A DNA stretch of 49,506 nucleotides from Spirogloea muscicola (GCA_009602725.1 WELB01000009.1:1194957-1244462), one strand, 5' to 3'; positions 1 through 12,800 are shown, counted from the first letter of the stretch. The notes: generated by a model not told the origin, from the letters alone. Program-made: numbers and translations.

Positions 1-3000
1 TGCCGCGCCTGTCCGCGCCGCCGCCGCCCGGCCGCGGCAATGGGGCCGCCGGCGGCGGCGAGGCGCAGGCTGTGGCGCAGGCGCAGCTCCAGGAGCAACA
101 GCAGCAGCGCGACGTCGCCGAGCTGAAGGAGCTGGAGCGGCAGTGGATGAAGGCTGCAGGCATGCAGTCGGATCTGCTCGTCTCCGTCGGCGGAGTCGGG
201 TACTCGGTCCACAAGTTCCCACTCTACTCCAAGACTGACTACTTCTCGCGCATCGCCAAAGACGATGAGGCTTCCGGGAAGACTCATGTCGAGGTCGTCG
301 GCCTCCCTGGCACTGAGCACGTATTCAAGCTCGTCGCCAATTTCTGCTACGGCCTCAGCCTCAACATTGACCCGAGTAACATAGCGCAGCTGCGCTGTGC
401 TGGTGAGCTCCAGCTGCCAGCCTGCAGCTACTACCAGCTTGCTTGAAGCTCCAGGAGCTTGGTGCGGATGCCATCAATAACGACCTTCCACGTCCTCTGA
501 CCATGCTGCTTCGCAGCCACGTACCTCCATATGGACGACGACACGAGGTCGGGCATGGGCTACGAGGGGAACCTTGTGTCATGGGCCGAGCAATATCTTC
601 AGGAGTACCTCAAGGACTGGAGAAAAAGCTGCCATCGTCTTAAAAGCATGCGGCACACTCCAGCCCATCGCCACCAATCTCGGCCTCGTCACTCGTTGTG
701 TTGACGCCCTCACAGCAGCCTCGGCGCAGCAGTACAAGGAGGTGGGATCAGCACGCACAGGAAGTAGGAAGCAGCGGCCAAAAGTACATAACTACCTGGT
801 TGAATGGACAGTGCGTGTACAATGAAAGTAGGATTAAGGAAATAACATACAGTTTACTTCGTCAGACAGGACCTTCCTCAAACATTACTGGAGCTAGGAA
901 CCAACACTTGCAGAGCATGGTCATAACAGACGAATTATGGATGATTTGAGACGATTGAGGACGGTACAAATGGGCAGAGTGTCTCATTGGCAAACTGCTC
1001 AAATTTTGCAGGAGGCTCTTCTTACGGAGCCCATATTCATGGCCCAGCCGATACTGGATCTTCAGCTTGACATGTTCAAAAGATTGACAGAGGGCCTGCG
1101 CGAGAATGGTGTGCCAGAGGCTGACATCAGTCGCTTGATTGAAGCCTACGGCCATGGCTGGCTACCTGACCTCACGCAACTACTTGTTCTCATAGAGAGC
1201 CCTCAGGTGCTTCTTAGCTTGACTACAAGCTGCCCCAGCATATCTTGGAGATTGTCCAGATTATCTGCAAGTAAGAAAGCAGGGGGCTTTTGCTGCATTG
1301 AAGAGAATTTGTGATTCAGTCTTTATAGCATTGAGTCTTTGCCGTATACTGCAGGCAAATACGTCCATGTTCTCTGTATGGCGAAACACTCTTGAGGTTT
1401 TGGCACAGTTGCTTCCAAGGGACAAGAGCGCAATCTCCATGGCCCACATCCTTCGTCTCTTGCGTATGTCCATGGCTCTTAAGACCAGGTTGGGACCTTC
1501 ATACCTCATGACGCTTGACCTGAGTTCCTTGAGCATTGCCCCCACTGCAAGGCTTCAGGTCTGGCATTGCTGATTGTCAAGATGGGTGTAACGAGCCAGC
1601 TATAGCTCATCATCAATAATCTGAAACTGCAGCCACCAACTCCCTGTGAAGCAGTCAGCCGAAGATGAGTTGCTGCTGGGCTTGGTTGTCGCAGTAAGGA
1701 TTCGAGAAGTCAGCTACACAAACGAGCCGGGGAGCACTTCAACCAGGCTAATGTCGCCGACCTTCTCCTTCTTGAAATCAGCGACGTTCAGGTAATCCCA
1801 AAACGTTGTGAAACAATCGGTTACATGTACCTCACTATGTGTAGGATGTATGCACTTGTACCCGGTGAAGTTTTGATTGTCCACCTGAGAAATCAAGGGG
1901 ACTACAAAATGGCAGCTCTTGATGCGTTGGCTGGTATGCCCCTTTGCCACCACACCAGACCGCATAAGTCTAGCAGGCCTTCCGGAATCTGCTTGGTGCA
2001 GGGCTTGGTTGAACGTTTCACTTCTGAAGAACACGTCAGTATGCTGTCCGAAGCTGGAAAGGCAGTCCAGGCAGCTGCAGCTCTGGTTGACAGTTATCTC
2101 CAGGAGGCTTCGAAGGATGTCAAGGGGGTTAATATCGCCTCCTTCAAGTCGCTTGCCACTTGCCTTCCGCCAGAGTCACGCCCTAGTCATGACGCACTCT
2201 ACTGGGCAATTGCAAGCTTTGTCGATGCAAATGGCCAGGTGAGCCTTCTGAGAGGCGCTGAAGTTATGTCATGGTCATCATGTTATACACATGTGTGACG
2301 TTCACAACCCATCGGCACGGGCACGATGTACTGACTTCATAGCATTGTATCGTATATTATTCTGGAGCACTTTATTGAGTGTGCCCTGTTCTAAAGAGTC
2401 ATGTCAATTGCCGCAGACATTGACAGCAGTGTCTAGGGAACACGACCTTCTGGACTTGCTGAACATCCTCTCGGCAGCGCGGTTTTCTGAGGCAGTTGCT
2501 GAGCACGCCAGCAAATTCAAGGTAAATCAAAGGCAGTGTGCACCGATGTTGAGGTCATAAAGGTAAAGACCACATTCATTATCACTAGTAGTAACTAGCC
2601 TGCAGCATATTGCTCCATTAGCTCCTGCTCCTGTGCATCGTCAAGAGCCTGCTCTCCTCGTCAACGAAGACCTCCTCAAGCTGAGGTCCATCCTTGCCTG
2701 ACTGCGTACTTGTCTAGGCGTGGCCGCTCCCATTTGTAGCCGACGTGCTGGTTTGGCAGAAATTGTACTACAGGGAGAAAGCCGACCTTGTAGTCAAAAG
2801 ACATCAAGGCCTGTTGGAGGCTTGTCAACTGGCAGCAGTAGACAACACGAAGCTCAAGGTAATTCACTTCTACAGCTTTTGTTTCCATAATACTTGACAA
2901 GTCCTAGAGCTGTCTGTGTTAAGAATGCAGCTTTCATCGTGCAAAACTGCAACCCAAAGGTCGGAGTGCTTGCAATAGCATACAGAGTCTGAAATTCATC

Positions 3001-3497
3001 CGTTTGTACTTTCATCCGTTTGTCCTTGTGTGAACAGCAAGCAAGTGAGGAGCTGCAGGCGCGCTTGAAGATGGCAGAGGCGACTGTCATCAGTGCGCGT
3101 GCATCATTGCGGGAAGAGACGCAGGAAGTGACAGAGGAGCTGGTAAACTTTAAGAACAGCAACAACGAGCTCGATGGCTTGATTGAAGCTCTCAAGGTCA
3201 GGTTGCTATGCTTGCAATCAACATGCAAATTTCAGACCGCTGTGAGCTGGTAATGCAGGATACTGCAAAGTGCACAAAGCAACATTCTTGAGAGGTTTCT
3301 TATTACTCTGGGTGCTAGATCATGCCTTGCTAACTAGGCCATAATTTTTCTTGTATCAGGATGAAAATACAAGCCTGCGAACAAAGAGGCAGGGACTACT
3401 CAGCTGCTTCCATTTCAGGCCAAGCAGTAAGCATAATTTCATACACAGGTCAACGAGCCAAAACAGAGTTCATTGCAAATTAAGTCTGCCTGCATAG
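1..3497 (+). CDS. BTB/POZ-NPH3 family protein (5'-partial)
   Basis: Plant NPH3/RPT2-type protein; family members act with phototropins or as CUL3 ubiquitin-ligase adaptors at the plasma membrane. Exon model: 3-402, 517-741, 1012-1206, 1218-1270, 1409-1488, 1695-1791, 2002-2238, 2417-2521, 2718-2858, 3038-3196, 3360-3497, about 609 residues, normal for the family. The frame is open at the window edge, so the true start lies upstream. Visible in order: a Gln-rich linker, a BTB domain (HKFPLYSKTDYFSRI, VANFCYGLSLNI), an NPH3 domain (ISMAHILRLLRMSMALK, NQANVADLLLLEISDVQ, LVDSYLQEA) and a C-terminal coiled coil (3038-3196). Two single-base problems are seen: an extra A in the run at 616-622, whose removal restores the frame to the 741 donor, and an apparently missing G at the 1270 donor. 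All other junctions are in phase. Sequencing error is likelier than pseudogenisation. The family call is firm; membership of a specific NPH3 subclass is not assigned. Confidence 0.85.
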
Positions 3498-5412
3498 CCA
3501 TCCAGAGAGTGAGGTCATATACTAGAAATTCCCCTCGTACTTCGCCAAGGTGCTTGCTTTGTCAAGGTGATGAGGCCAAGGTACCTGGTGTCAACCTCAA
3601 TGTCAACACCTAAGTGAAATAGTAATTAAGTCGTCACTAGTAGTAGAGTGCAAAGATATTAACTGCCTGGTTGCAATCTCACATGCGTCCCATGCTTTTA
3701 CCCATAGTTGGAGCAGCACCATTTTTCAAGGTTAATGGAATGGAAGCTGAGCCAGCAGCCCAGGATCAGGAGAAAGTTACTGCTCCATGATCTCCCTATT
3801 CTGCCCCTATTTGGATGAATACTTATGAGCAGCTGGATAGTCATGGCTCCTTCTGGGACATTGATAGATGTAATTGTACAGCTGTACCAAGAAGGTGCAT
3901 TAATATATAAATACAGCCTATTAGTGTGCAGCTTAAGTGCTAGCTGCAGTGTTCCAGCTTGCAAGGTGCATGGCGGCCACCTTTCGTGCACTGGTAGTAA
4001 GCTGTGGCGGCGCCCTTTGGGGCTACTTAGACATACTTCTTGTGAAGTGTGGAGGATAGGCACAGAATTTGTTTGGATGGTTTTCTCGGATTTCAGGATA
4101 TTCAAGTTGACGATCCTAGACAATCAAGCTCACATCGTTCTTGCTACTGCTCAAGCTAAAGGACGTCATGTATTCAATGCCCCTTAAAAGTCAAAGCGTG
4201 CGACTCACCTTTGCTCTGCGACAGCAGTACAGCTGAACATGTGCAGCCTTGGATGTGGTGTAAGCAGAAACTGAGCTCAAACTACGTGAAAGTGCGAATC
4301 CTATCACGTATTGAGATATGGGAGGCTTGGTTGCGCTCTTGCATGATACATGACTATGTCGGTTGCAGGATAATTGAGACCTTGTTGACAACACAGCCAA
4401 ATTTCTCAGAGGGCACAGTATGACGATGCGTAAGCTGGCGAGGCCAATGCAATGTGATCACCAAGGAGCGTGAGGGACTGTTGTGATACGTCAAAAAGCA
4501 AAATGGGAATCTTCATGAGACGTGACCTTAAGATTGTGGCAAATTTAGCTGGGTAGCAACATGCTAGCTTGTCCATCGTGTTCCTTTTTTGGCAGAAAAA
4601 AAAATTGGTGCAAGTGTGACTGTGCACTTGCAGCAGCTTTCGAGTGTTTTTGAGCGATCCCTGACTTTTGCCTGGTCATTGGCTGCGATTGTACCAGCTT
4701 CTGATTACCAGCTGGTCATTGGCTGCAGTCGTACTGACTTGCAGCTACTGATCACGTCTTCTAAGTGGCCGTCTGTACATGCCCACTTGCTTCGTCAAGT
4801 AGTCCTGCGCTTTCACCAGGCAGCCTTTGGACTTTGTCCAATTCTCTGGGCTGTGAAAAGCCAAGGGCTAGGCGTTCACAATGAAGGAGATTCACTTTCA
4901 TGATCGCTAGTGTTGCTTTTGCGCTTACTTTGGCCCCTTCACACTTTGTTCATTCCTCTTCTTACATTGAAGAGCTGTTCCTTCTTTTCAGCCCTTGCAG
5001 CCATTGGGAGAGCCACTTCTCTCTCTCTTAGCATAAGAACAGCGCTTCCAAATTGACTGGTGGCTGTGAGAGGACAGCCCAAACGAATGGACAAGGTCTG
5101 GAGGGGCCGGATGGCGCATAAGAGCTCGTTCGAGCGACGCTACACCGGCTGTGGGCTTAGGGTGCCTATGTGACGCTGGCGCTGACATAAGCTGGCGCTG
5201 ACGCTGGTTCCCTCAGAGCCCCTTCGCCGGCAAAGCCGAGCCGAGCTCGCCGCAGCCGTACCCGCGGCGGCCGCGCCGCAAAGCGGGCGCTGGCGGCGGC
5301 GGCGGCGGCNGGAGCGGCGGACGGCGACCGCGCCGGTTCGACGTCGGAGCTCGACGGCGCACGGCAGCTGCGGTGGCGGCGGCGGCGGCGGCGGCGGCCG
5401 GACCGATAGGCA
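3498..5412. other. Intergenic: repeat copies and GC-rich island
   Basis: No gene supported. Short open frames at 3825-4187 and 4589-4903 show no recognisable domain or plausible splice structure. 4660-4750 holds a diverged direct duplication containing TGGTCATTGGCTGC. 4929-5125 holds an inverted pair of the dispersed GGGCTGGCC-type repeat. 5215-5410 is a GCG/CGG-rich island with one N at 5310, probably the promoter or 5' leader of the downstream synthetase gene. Confidence 0.6.
4929..5125. repeat. Inverted pair of dispersed repeat
   Basis: The left arm (4929-5020) reads GGCCCCTTC, then CAGCCCTTGCAGCCATTGGG and GAGCCACTTC. The right arm (5041-5125) carries the same modules reverse-complemented (GGCTGTGAGAGGACAGCCC, then ATGGACAAGGTCTGGAGGGG). 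The arms are similar but not identical, and the same modules recur at about 9.5, 14.3-15.1, 18.1-18.8, 21.5-22.9 and 39.7-40.2 kb. Confidence 0.7.
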
Positions 5413-5473
5413 TAGGGCTTAGGGTTTAGGGTTTAGGGTTTAGGGTTTAGGAATTTAGGGTTAGGATTTAGGG
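5413..5473 (+). repeat. Telomere-like TTTAGGG array upstream of GluRS
   Basis: About four perfect TTTAGGG units followed by degenerate ones, ending 46 bases before the synthetase start codon. This is the plant-type telomere unit. Short telomere-like motifs (telo boxes) are known in plants as promoter/leader elements of translation-related genes. Whether this array is regulatory or a scar of double-strand-break repair cannot be told from sequence. Confidence 0.85.
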
Positions 5474-5519
5474 CTCAGGTCCTGCGAGAGCGGCGGCGGC
5501 GGCGGCGGCGGCGGCGGCC

Positions 5520-8500
5520 ATGGCGACGGACGGCGGCTCGTTCGAGGTGGACCTCCCTGGCGCGGCGCCGGGCGCGGTCGTCACGCGCTTCCCGCCGGAG
5601 CCCAGTGGGTACCTCCACATCGGGCACGCCAAGGCGGCTTTGCTCAACCAGTACTTTGCGCGGAAGTACGGCGGCCGCCTCATCGTCCGGTCCGACGACA
5701 CCAACCCGGCCAAGGAGAAGGAGGAGTTCGTGGACGAGATCCTGGCCGACCTCGCCACGCTTGGCATCAAAGCTGACCAGATTACCTACACGTCCGACTA
5801 CTTCCCGCAGCTTCTGGTGAGGTCTGGGGTTTCATTTCTTGGATTTGAGTTAAAAGATTTTGGGTTCAAGGCCGTGGCTTATGCTGTAATGAGTCGTGAT
5901 GCCTCTGCCGGCATTTCTTCACAGAGTCATTTCGTGGATTATTATACTTTGCGCTACCCAGCCGCAAGCAGAGGCAGTCTTGGTGTATGGGTCTCACAGG
6001 ACTCTGAGCTGACTTTTGATGCAGTGTATTCTAAGTCATTTCTGACTCTGCTGCATAATGTTTGGTGGTGGGCTGCGACTGCTCGTGTGCATAGGAGCTG
6101 GCAGAGAAGCTCATTGGGGAGGGGAAGGCGTACGTGGACGACACGCCGCTGGAGAAGATGCGCGAGGAGCGCATGGAAGGCATCGAGTCCGCGCGGCGCA
6201 GCCAGGCCGTGGACGAGAACGTGCAAATGTGGCAGGAGATGAAGGCTGGGTCGTCGACCGGCCGGACGTGCTGCCTCCGAGGCAAAATGGACATGACTGT
6301 GAGCGCTCCTGCAGCCTTTCAACCCAATCCCTCCCTGTTCATCCATGATCAAACCTCTCGATGACGGCCAGCACTTCAGGGTTCAGTGTTAGGAACTTGA
6401 TTCTTGCTGAAATGTGAAGCACAAATGGGTTGACACGGTTGGTCAGTTGTCAGGCTAAGGCTTCTGGGTTAATGGCAGTGACTTTGATCAAGATAAGGGG
6501 TCAAGGAGGGTGAAAATCGTGTAGTGATCTCAGGTAGAAGGTCAGAGGCGTCGGTCCAAGTGTTTGTCTTCGTCTTTGCCCTCCCTTCCTCCAACTTCCT
6601 CTATATATATAATCTACTGACCCTTATTTACTGGTGAGCCTACCCTTGCTGTCCTAGATTGCCTGTCTTTGGAAATTCATTCTTTCACAATCTTGTGGGC
6701 TCATCCAAACACTGCATGTGCTGGCCACGGCCAGGCGCCGAACAAGGTGATGCGAGACCCGGTGTACTACCGCTGCTTGCTGATGCCGCACCACCGTGTT
6801 GGGGACAAGTACAATGTGTACCCCACGTATGACTTTGCCTGCCCAGTGGTGGACAGCATTGAGGGCGTCACACATGCATTGCGGTCCAGCGAGTACCACG
6901 ATCGCAATGAGCAGTACTATCGCGTACTGGAGGTGAACCTCCACTGACTCCTTGCACCCTATTATCCACTGACTCCTTGCACCCTATTATCCATATAAGC
7001 TCGTGCTTTTAAAGGCTCTGCATCGTGTCTCAGCTTTATAGTGAGGCTGTTCAGTAAGCAGTTTGCCTGTGCCGGTTATCAATTTTGGATGGGTGCGCAA
7101 ATGTTGCGGTTTGGTAAGACCATTGTTGAGCAGGTTCTACATAATATGTGCCCCTCCTGCCTCCTAACCATCAATTTGCTCGACTCTGCTGACAGTGATT
7201 GGCACCTTGTTGCCCAACAGGACCTGGGACTGCGCAAGGTGCACGTTTGGGACTTCAGCCGCCTCAACTTTCAGTACACACTGCTGTCTAAGCGCAAGCT
7301 GCAGTGGTTCGTAGACAACGGCAAGGTTGAGGGTTGGGACGACCTGCGATTCCCTACCGTGCAAGGCTTGGTGCGCCGCGGACTCACTGTCGAGGCGCTC
7401 ACGCAGTTCATCTTATCCCAGGTGTTGCTTCCTCACAGTCAAGCTCTCACTCCCTTAATGCCGTACTCACTATGTGGAGTATGCAGTGCACGTCGTAGCT
7501 TGTAGAGCATTTTGTTGCTCTTCTTTGATCCTGGTAGGTCTGAAAGTGTTGTGAGATGTTACTCACCCAGCTCTTCCCCTGATAAGAGAGTGTCTTAAGC
7601 AGGCTTGGTGAAGTATAGTTTCCCAAAAGGCATGCTCTCCAACTGCTCGTTACATCAATGGTAGTGGCATATCGTTGAGAACATTTGTGCAGCAGATTGA
7701 GAACAGTCAGTTGCTGGTCCAGATATTGAAACTCCAGATGTGATACTCCTATTCAGGGCGCTTCCAAGAATCTAAATCTGATGGAGATGGACAAGCTTTG
7801 GACAATGAACAAGAAGGTGATTGACCCAGTATGTCCACGGCACACCGCCGTGCTGGTGGAGGGCCGGGTGCCCTTTGAGCTTCACAATGGGCCGGAGGAG
7901 CCATTCGTGCGCATTGTGCCCAAGCACAAGAAGTACGAGCCCGCTGGTGAGGACGGCTCATTACTAAGTCGAGTAAGGGCTAGGGTCAATGCTAGAGGGT
8001 CTGGATCAGGACTAGATTCCTTTGATTGTTTGATATATATCAAGGACGCAATACTTGTTAAATAGGACACTGCGTTCAAAGGGTCAGGGCTTCGGCTTTA
8101 AAGCACCATAGCCAATCTCATCTCTGTCCTTTATACTGTTGTGGTTGGCAGGGATGAAGGTGACGACTTTTGCACGGCGGGTCTGGCTTGAGCAAGCGGA
8201 TGCCGCGGCGGTGGCTGAGGGCGAGGAGGTGACGCTCATGGACTGGGGCAACGCCTTCGTGCGGCGGGTAATGCGGACTGAAGACGGCGGCGCGGTGGCG
8301 GCACTGGAGGGGGATCTCCACATTGAGGGAGATGTGAAGAAGACCAAGCTGAAGCTCACATGGCTGGCCGACATGGACGAGCTTGTCCTGCTGACGCTCG
8401 TCGAGCTCGACAACCTGATCACCAAGAAGAAGGTACAGAAGTCAATACCTCCCTCCCCTCTACTTACATGTGATCCAGACTTTCGAGCTTGCTGTTTGTA

Positions 8501-9182
8501 CTGATTCTCAGCTAGTATTTAGGCTTGGGCTCGCGATTGGCATGAGAAGCCTGATTTGCGTCAGAGCATGACACAAGTTCGCTGTCACAGGTTGTGAGGG
8601 CTCAGATGTTAGTGTCGATGCATTGTTGAATTAGTTCGATACATTGCAGTAGCTGGCTAATCTGAAGGGCGAGACAGCTTCATACTCACAAGCTGGCATG
8701 CGGCATGCTGCCAGCTAGAGGACGACGAGGACTTCACAACAGTCCTCAACCCTCGCACACGGATGGAGACGGCAGCGTTGGGCGATGCTAACATGCGCAA
8801 CGTGAAGAAGGGCGACATCCTGCAGCTGGAGCGCAAGGGCTACTTCATCTGCGACGCTCCATACGTGCGCCATACTCGCCCGGCGGTGCTGATTGCCATC
8901 CCAGACGGGCGCGCGCCCAAGGCCAAGGAGGCGCCGCCTGCTGCGGCGGCAGCGCCTGAGCCGCCGAAGCTGTCCAAGAAGCAGCGCGAGGCAGCCAAGC
9001 GGGAGGCGCAGAGGAAGAAGGAGCAGGAGAAGCTCGCAGAGGGCGGAGCTGAGCCGCCCGCCGCCCCCGAGGGCAGCGCCGAGAACGGGCTGCTCCGGCC
9101 GGCGACGGACGAGCTGGCTAGCCTGAGCCTGCAGGACGGAACGCCAGCGCCGTCACAACAAGCAGCAATGGAGCTGGTCTAG
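5520..9182 (+). CDS. Glutamyl-tRNA synthetase, cytosolic type
   Basis: Class I aminoacyl-tRNA synthetase that charges tRNA-Glu in the cytosol. Seven exons, all in phase: 5520-5816, 6095-6298, 6735-6932, 7221-7421, 7757-7946, 8152-8432, 8715-9182, giving about 612 residues. The catalytic core begins at once: [17 protein letters not shown] with HIGH at residues 33-36, DPVYYRC and YPTYDFACP in exon 3, and the second ATP-binding motif LSKRK at about 255-259. The all-beta anticodon-binding region follows (exons 5-7). These motifs match the eukaryotic/archaeal GluRS-GlnRS branch and the cytosolic plant enzyme, not the organellar bacterial type. The GST-like N-terminal domain of many eukaryotic homologues is absent. 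The C-terminus has an added Lys/Ala-rich tail ([20 protein letters not shown]) that may bind RNA non-specifically. One usually aromatic position reads RSDDTNP instead of RFDDTNP. The ATG at 5520 has a GGCC-ATGG context. Confidence 0.96.
6941..6990. repeat. 25-bp perfect tandem duplication in intron
   Basis: Two adjacent identical 25-base units (6941-6965 and 6966-6990) starting CCACTGACTCCTTGC, just after the third exon of the synthetase gene. No effect on coding is seen. Confidence 0.9.
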
Positions 9183-9712
9183 ATCTGCTATGACTGGAAA
9201 CCCATTAGACAATGCAAGTCCTTATCTTGTTCACGACCATACCTCGGTTCGACAGTCTCTCGAGCTTTGCTCAGCGTGCTCGGCTTCGCACACGGCGGCC
9301 GCCTCCTGGCTGCTGCGGCACAGCTGCGGCACGGTGCTGGAGAGGGCGAGGCTCGGCACGGCACCAGCACCAGCCTGTACGTCAGTGGCAGGCGACGCTT
9401 GCCCCCTCAGTTGGGTAAAGATCGGTTTGGCGACTAAGAACAGAGCCCTGTGACCCTGAAACCCTACATGTGAAATATAGTCTTAATCGAAACGGCTCTT
9501 CTAATATAAGGCAATGGCTGTGAGAGGCCAGCCCAAAGGACTGTGCAAGAACTGGAAGGGCCGAAATGCGCAAAGTGCATGAAGCTACTCTTATTGGATC
9601 CTGCGAGTGGGCGCTCAATGACCTCTAGTCGGCAAGTGCCAGATCAGACCTTCGGAAGCCCGTATCCTAAACCCCCAAAGACCCCAACTCCTTAAATCAA
9701 AACCGTAAGCCA
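9183..9712. other. Intergenic spacer with repeat copy
   Basis: No gene seen. 9481-9570 is a minus-orientation copy of the dispersed repeat (GGCTGTGAGAGGCCAGCCC, then GGAAGGGCCG). 9664-9695 contains CCTAAACCCCC, a degenerate telomere-like motif in the orientation opposite to the one at 5.4 kb, ending less than 20 bases before the next start codon. Confidence 0.6.
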
Positions 9713-9793
9713 ATGAATTTCTCCCTAGACCAGTGTTTTCTCCTCGGACGTCGCGTCAACGCGGTGATCGAGGAGTTCGTCGGTTGCAACGGT

Positions 9794-9826
<33 letters not shown>

Positions 9827-12800
9827 ATGCCGGCGGCGGCGCCGCCGGGCCGGCTGCTGCCGGTACTGGCGGCGTGGGTCGTGGCGCCGGGCATCTTCCT
9901 CGTCGCGCGTGCCGCCGTGCGCGCCGCGGTCTCGGGCTCCCTGCCGGACCTCCTCGCCTTCGTCGGTGCGCGCCATGGAGCCGAGACCTCCGCCGTCGTC
10001 GTCGACGGCGGCTCCATGGCCATGAGCTCTGGACCCGCTCGACGCCGAGCCCGTCAGGGTTTAGGGTTTAGGTTTTCGGATTATGGTTTAGGAATTCAGG
10101 GTTTAGTGTTTAGCGTCGCTCAGGGTTGTTGGTCGAGCTGGGGCTCTGGCCGTCGTGGGGACTGTCACGTTGGAGCCCCGGCGGTGTCCCAAGGCTGGGG
10201 TGGCTTTAGTGAGGAATATGTTAAACTGAGGGTTTTGGGCAGCATTAGGGGGTCGGATTCAGGGCTTCAGTAACCGGGGTTTAAGGATGGAGTGCCTAAT
10301 CAGTGATGCATGGCCGAATTAGCTAAGTACAAAGGCGAATGGGTCTGAGGTGTAACTATGTAAATGACCACTTAAGAGTTCATACAGATGGTATATGTGA
10401 TGTGGGTGCTCACCTGCTTACCGCTGGCCGCGGTGATCGAGCGCCAGCTCTTCCACTGGCGGCGTGGGTGGCGTCCCTCAAGCTCCTCCGGCAGCGCCTC
10501 CTCGCGCCGCTCTTCCCGCCCAGCTTCCTCGCCGCCGTCATCACCCTCCACGTCCTCACCTACGCTGTCCACCTGGCACGAGGTGCATGCCAGAACGTCA
10601 CCGATATTGTAATCAGCTAACCACCCACATTGTGTCACACCAAGTCAATTCTAGGAGCGATTCACTTATTACCACAGTTTCAATGGCTTGATTTGGTGCA
10701 AGCTTTCTGAGCATCAATGAGAAGGGTGCATTCCTCAAAGAAGTTCTGCTCCTTTGCAGAGGTTGCCGTGGCCAACTCCGTGGTCTTCTGCACCAGTGCC
10801 ACTGCTCTTGTCGTGACATTTGCCAGGTTTGTCAATGCCCAAGGGTGTCAGCAGACCAGTACTCTTTGATGGTAGCACAGACTCAGAGGAAGACAGATTG
10901 GGTTCACCTCCGAATGGATTTCAGAAGTAGCTCAAGATCATTGGGCAGCGGATCACTAGTTGAGCCCTTGCGTAAGCCGGCTGATGTGGTGGTGATCGCC
11001 TTTCATGCAGGGCACTGCGTAGCGATCCAGGCAGGCTCCAGAAGGCCTCAGCCAAGCAGCCTCACGTGGAGCTCTGCAAAGTAGATGAAGACGCAACTCA
11101 CAACAACTCAAAGAATTCTTCGGAGCTTGAATCCCTGGTTGCTGTAGAGTCTGGCCAGGTTGATCTCATACTTCTCTTATCTGTACCAATCTGATGAACT
11201 GCAGCCATATGCCAACAATTATCATGAGCTGGCTACTTTGTCAAGGCCGTCTGCCAAAGTTGTTGAGGTGAGGTGCTTAATTTGTGTCTTGCAGGCCCGT
11301 CAAATGACATCGAGTGATTGTGAGGCAGGGCTTGGGCCTCACTTGTTGGCTGATCCAGGAGGTGCTGCAGAGGTGACTCCCCAGTCTTTGACAGGTCCTA
11401 CCCTGTCAACGAGTGAGCATCCACCTCCGCAGCAGTGGCCGAGTTACCAGCTGCAGTATTACACGCCGCCAACGTACTGCTCTGTGTGTCAAGTAAGCCG
11501 CTGGTCTCAGTCTGATGCGTCTCATCATCGTGATAATGGCACCCTGTTTTGATTGATGAAGGTGTCCATTGGAAATAATGAATTTAACGCACAACTGGTG
11601 CAGAACCACATCCTTGCCTGGTTGACCTCTCAAACCTTGGCGCGCATGTTGACTGGCTGCTTTTACAACAGGCCCCCTTCAAGCTCCGCTCCTGGCACTG
11701 CAGGAAGTGCGAACACTGCACTGAGCGATTCGACCATCACTGCCCAGCCATCGCTAACTGTGTAGGTGCTTCTCCGACTTTTCTGATCATCACTTGTATC
11801 GCTTGGTCTCACCAGCCAGAGCGCTCCTTTCAAGCTGGAAGGAGCTCTGTGGCTGATATCTCTTGTATACCATTCCTTTGCTTGGCCTCTGCTTCTGAGC
11901 CTTTCAGTGAATTTCTCTTGTCCTGATATTTGACACCTGTCGATCAGGTCGTAGAAATCATCGATTATTCCTGGCCATGCTGGCATCATTCGCCTGTGCT
12001 CAGGTCTCCTTTGCATCTTGTTCGTTGGATTGTAAGTACCAAAGATTAGCAAAATCTTCAGGGTTGCTTTGAGATCCACCTAAGAAAGTTGTTTCATCTT
12101 GAAAATACAGCTGCCAATATTTGCATGCTGTCACAGCCTGCTGCTGTTGCCAAAGCAGGCATGAATATGACTTTTCAGACCCCTCAACGGTCCCTGCCTC
12201 TAGGCTCTTGTGAAACACCAGCAGCTATCTGAACCTTCAAGCAGAGTGCTTGCAGATCTGAAGAAGAAGCATTTGGTGGGCGTGTCTGCAGCAGACCGCA
12301 TGTTCTTTGGGCCAGGTGAGCCGCAGTGCAAGTTTGTCTCTTTGGTTGGTGATGGTCATTGTTCTTCTAATGAGTGCTGTTCTGATGTGCTGGTATTAAA
12401 ACCTTGGCAGTGGGAGATGTTGAGCAGCTCTGGCTTTCTTTTACTCATGTAAGCACTCAAAATCTTATTTTGTGTCTGGTACAGCATGATAGGGTTTCCT
12501 ATGGACTACCAAGTAGCTCCGAAATTGTGCCACATCTCTCCTACCTAATCTATGGCATTGCCACATTATCGATTTTGTGTAATGTGTGCTTGTTGCTTGG
12601 CTTTATAAGCATGCCTTGACAATAGCAATCATTCTTTGAACGGGTGTTTTGCAATATCGTCATTTTCATACAGGAGACATGACCTGACCAAATACAGGGC
12701 AGTCAGTGGCTACAGATTTGTACGCCATTATCAGTGAAGTCGATGTGTGGCTTTCTTGCAGGCCCTAATTAGTGAACCTTGGTTGGTGTCCATGACTTGC

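Noticed and set aside
3825-4187. 120-codon plus-strand open frame
   Set aside because: Amino-acid composition is not protein-like and there is no family resemblance or neighbouring exons.
5213-5413. Ala/Pro-rich minus-strand frame in the GC island before GluRS
   Set aside because: A by-product of GCG/CGG repeats containing an N; better explained as promoter or leader DNA.
12655-12735. Possible extra DHHC exon ([15 protein letters not shown])
   Set aside because: It breaks the reading phase; skipping it joins exons 12411-12448 and 12762-12827 in phase and keeps a normal length.
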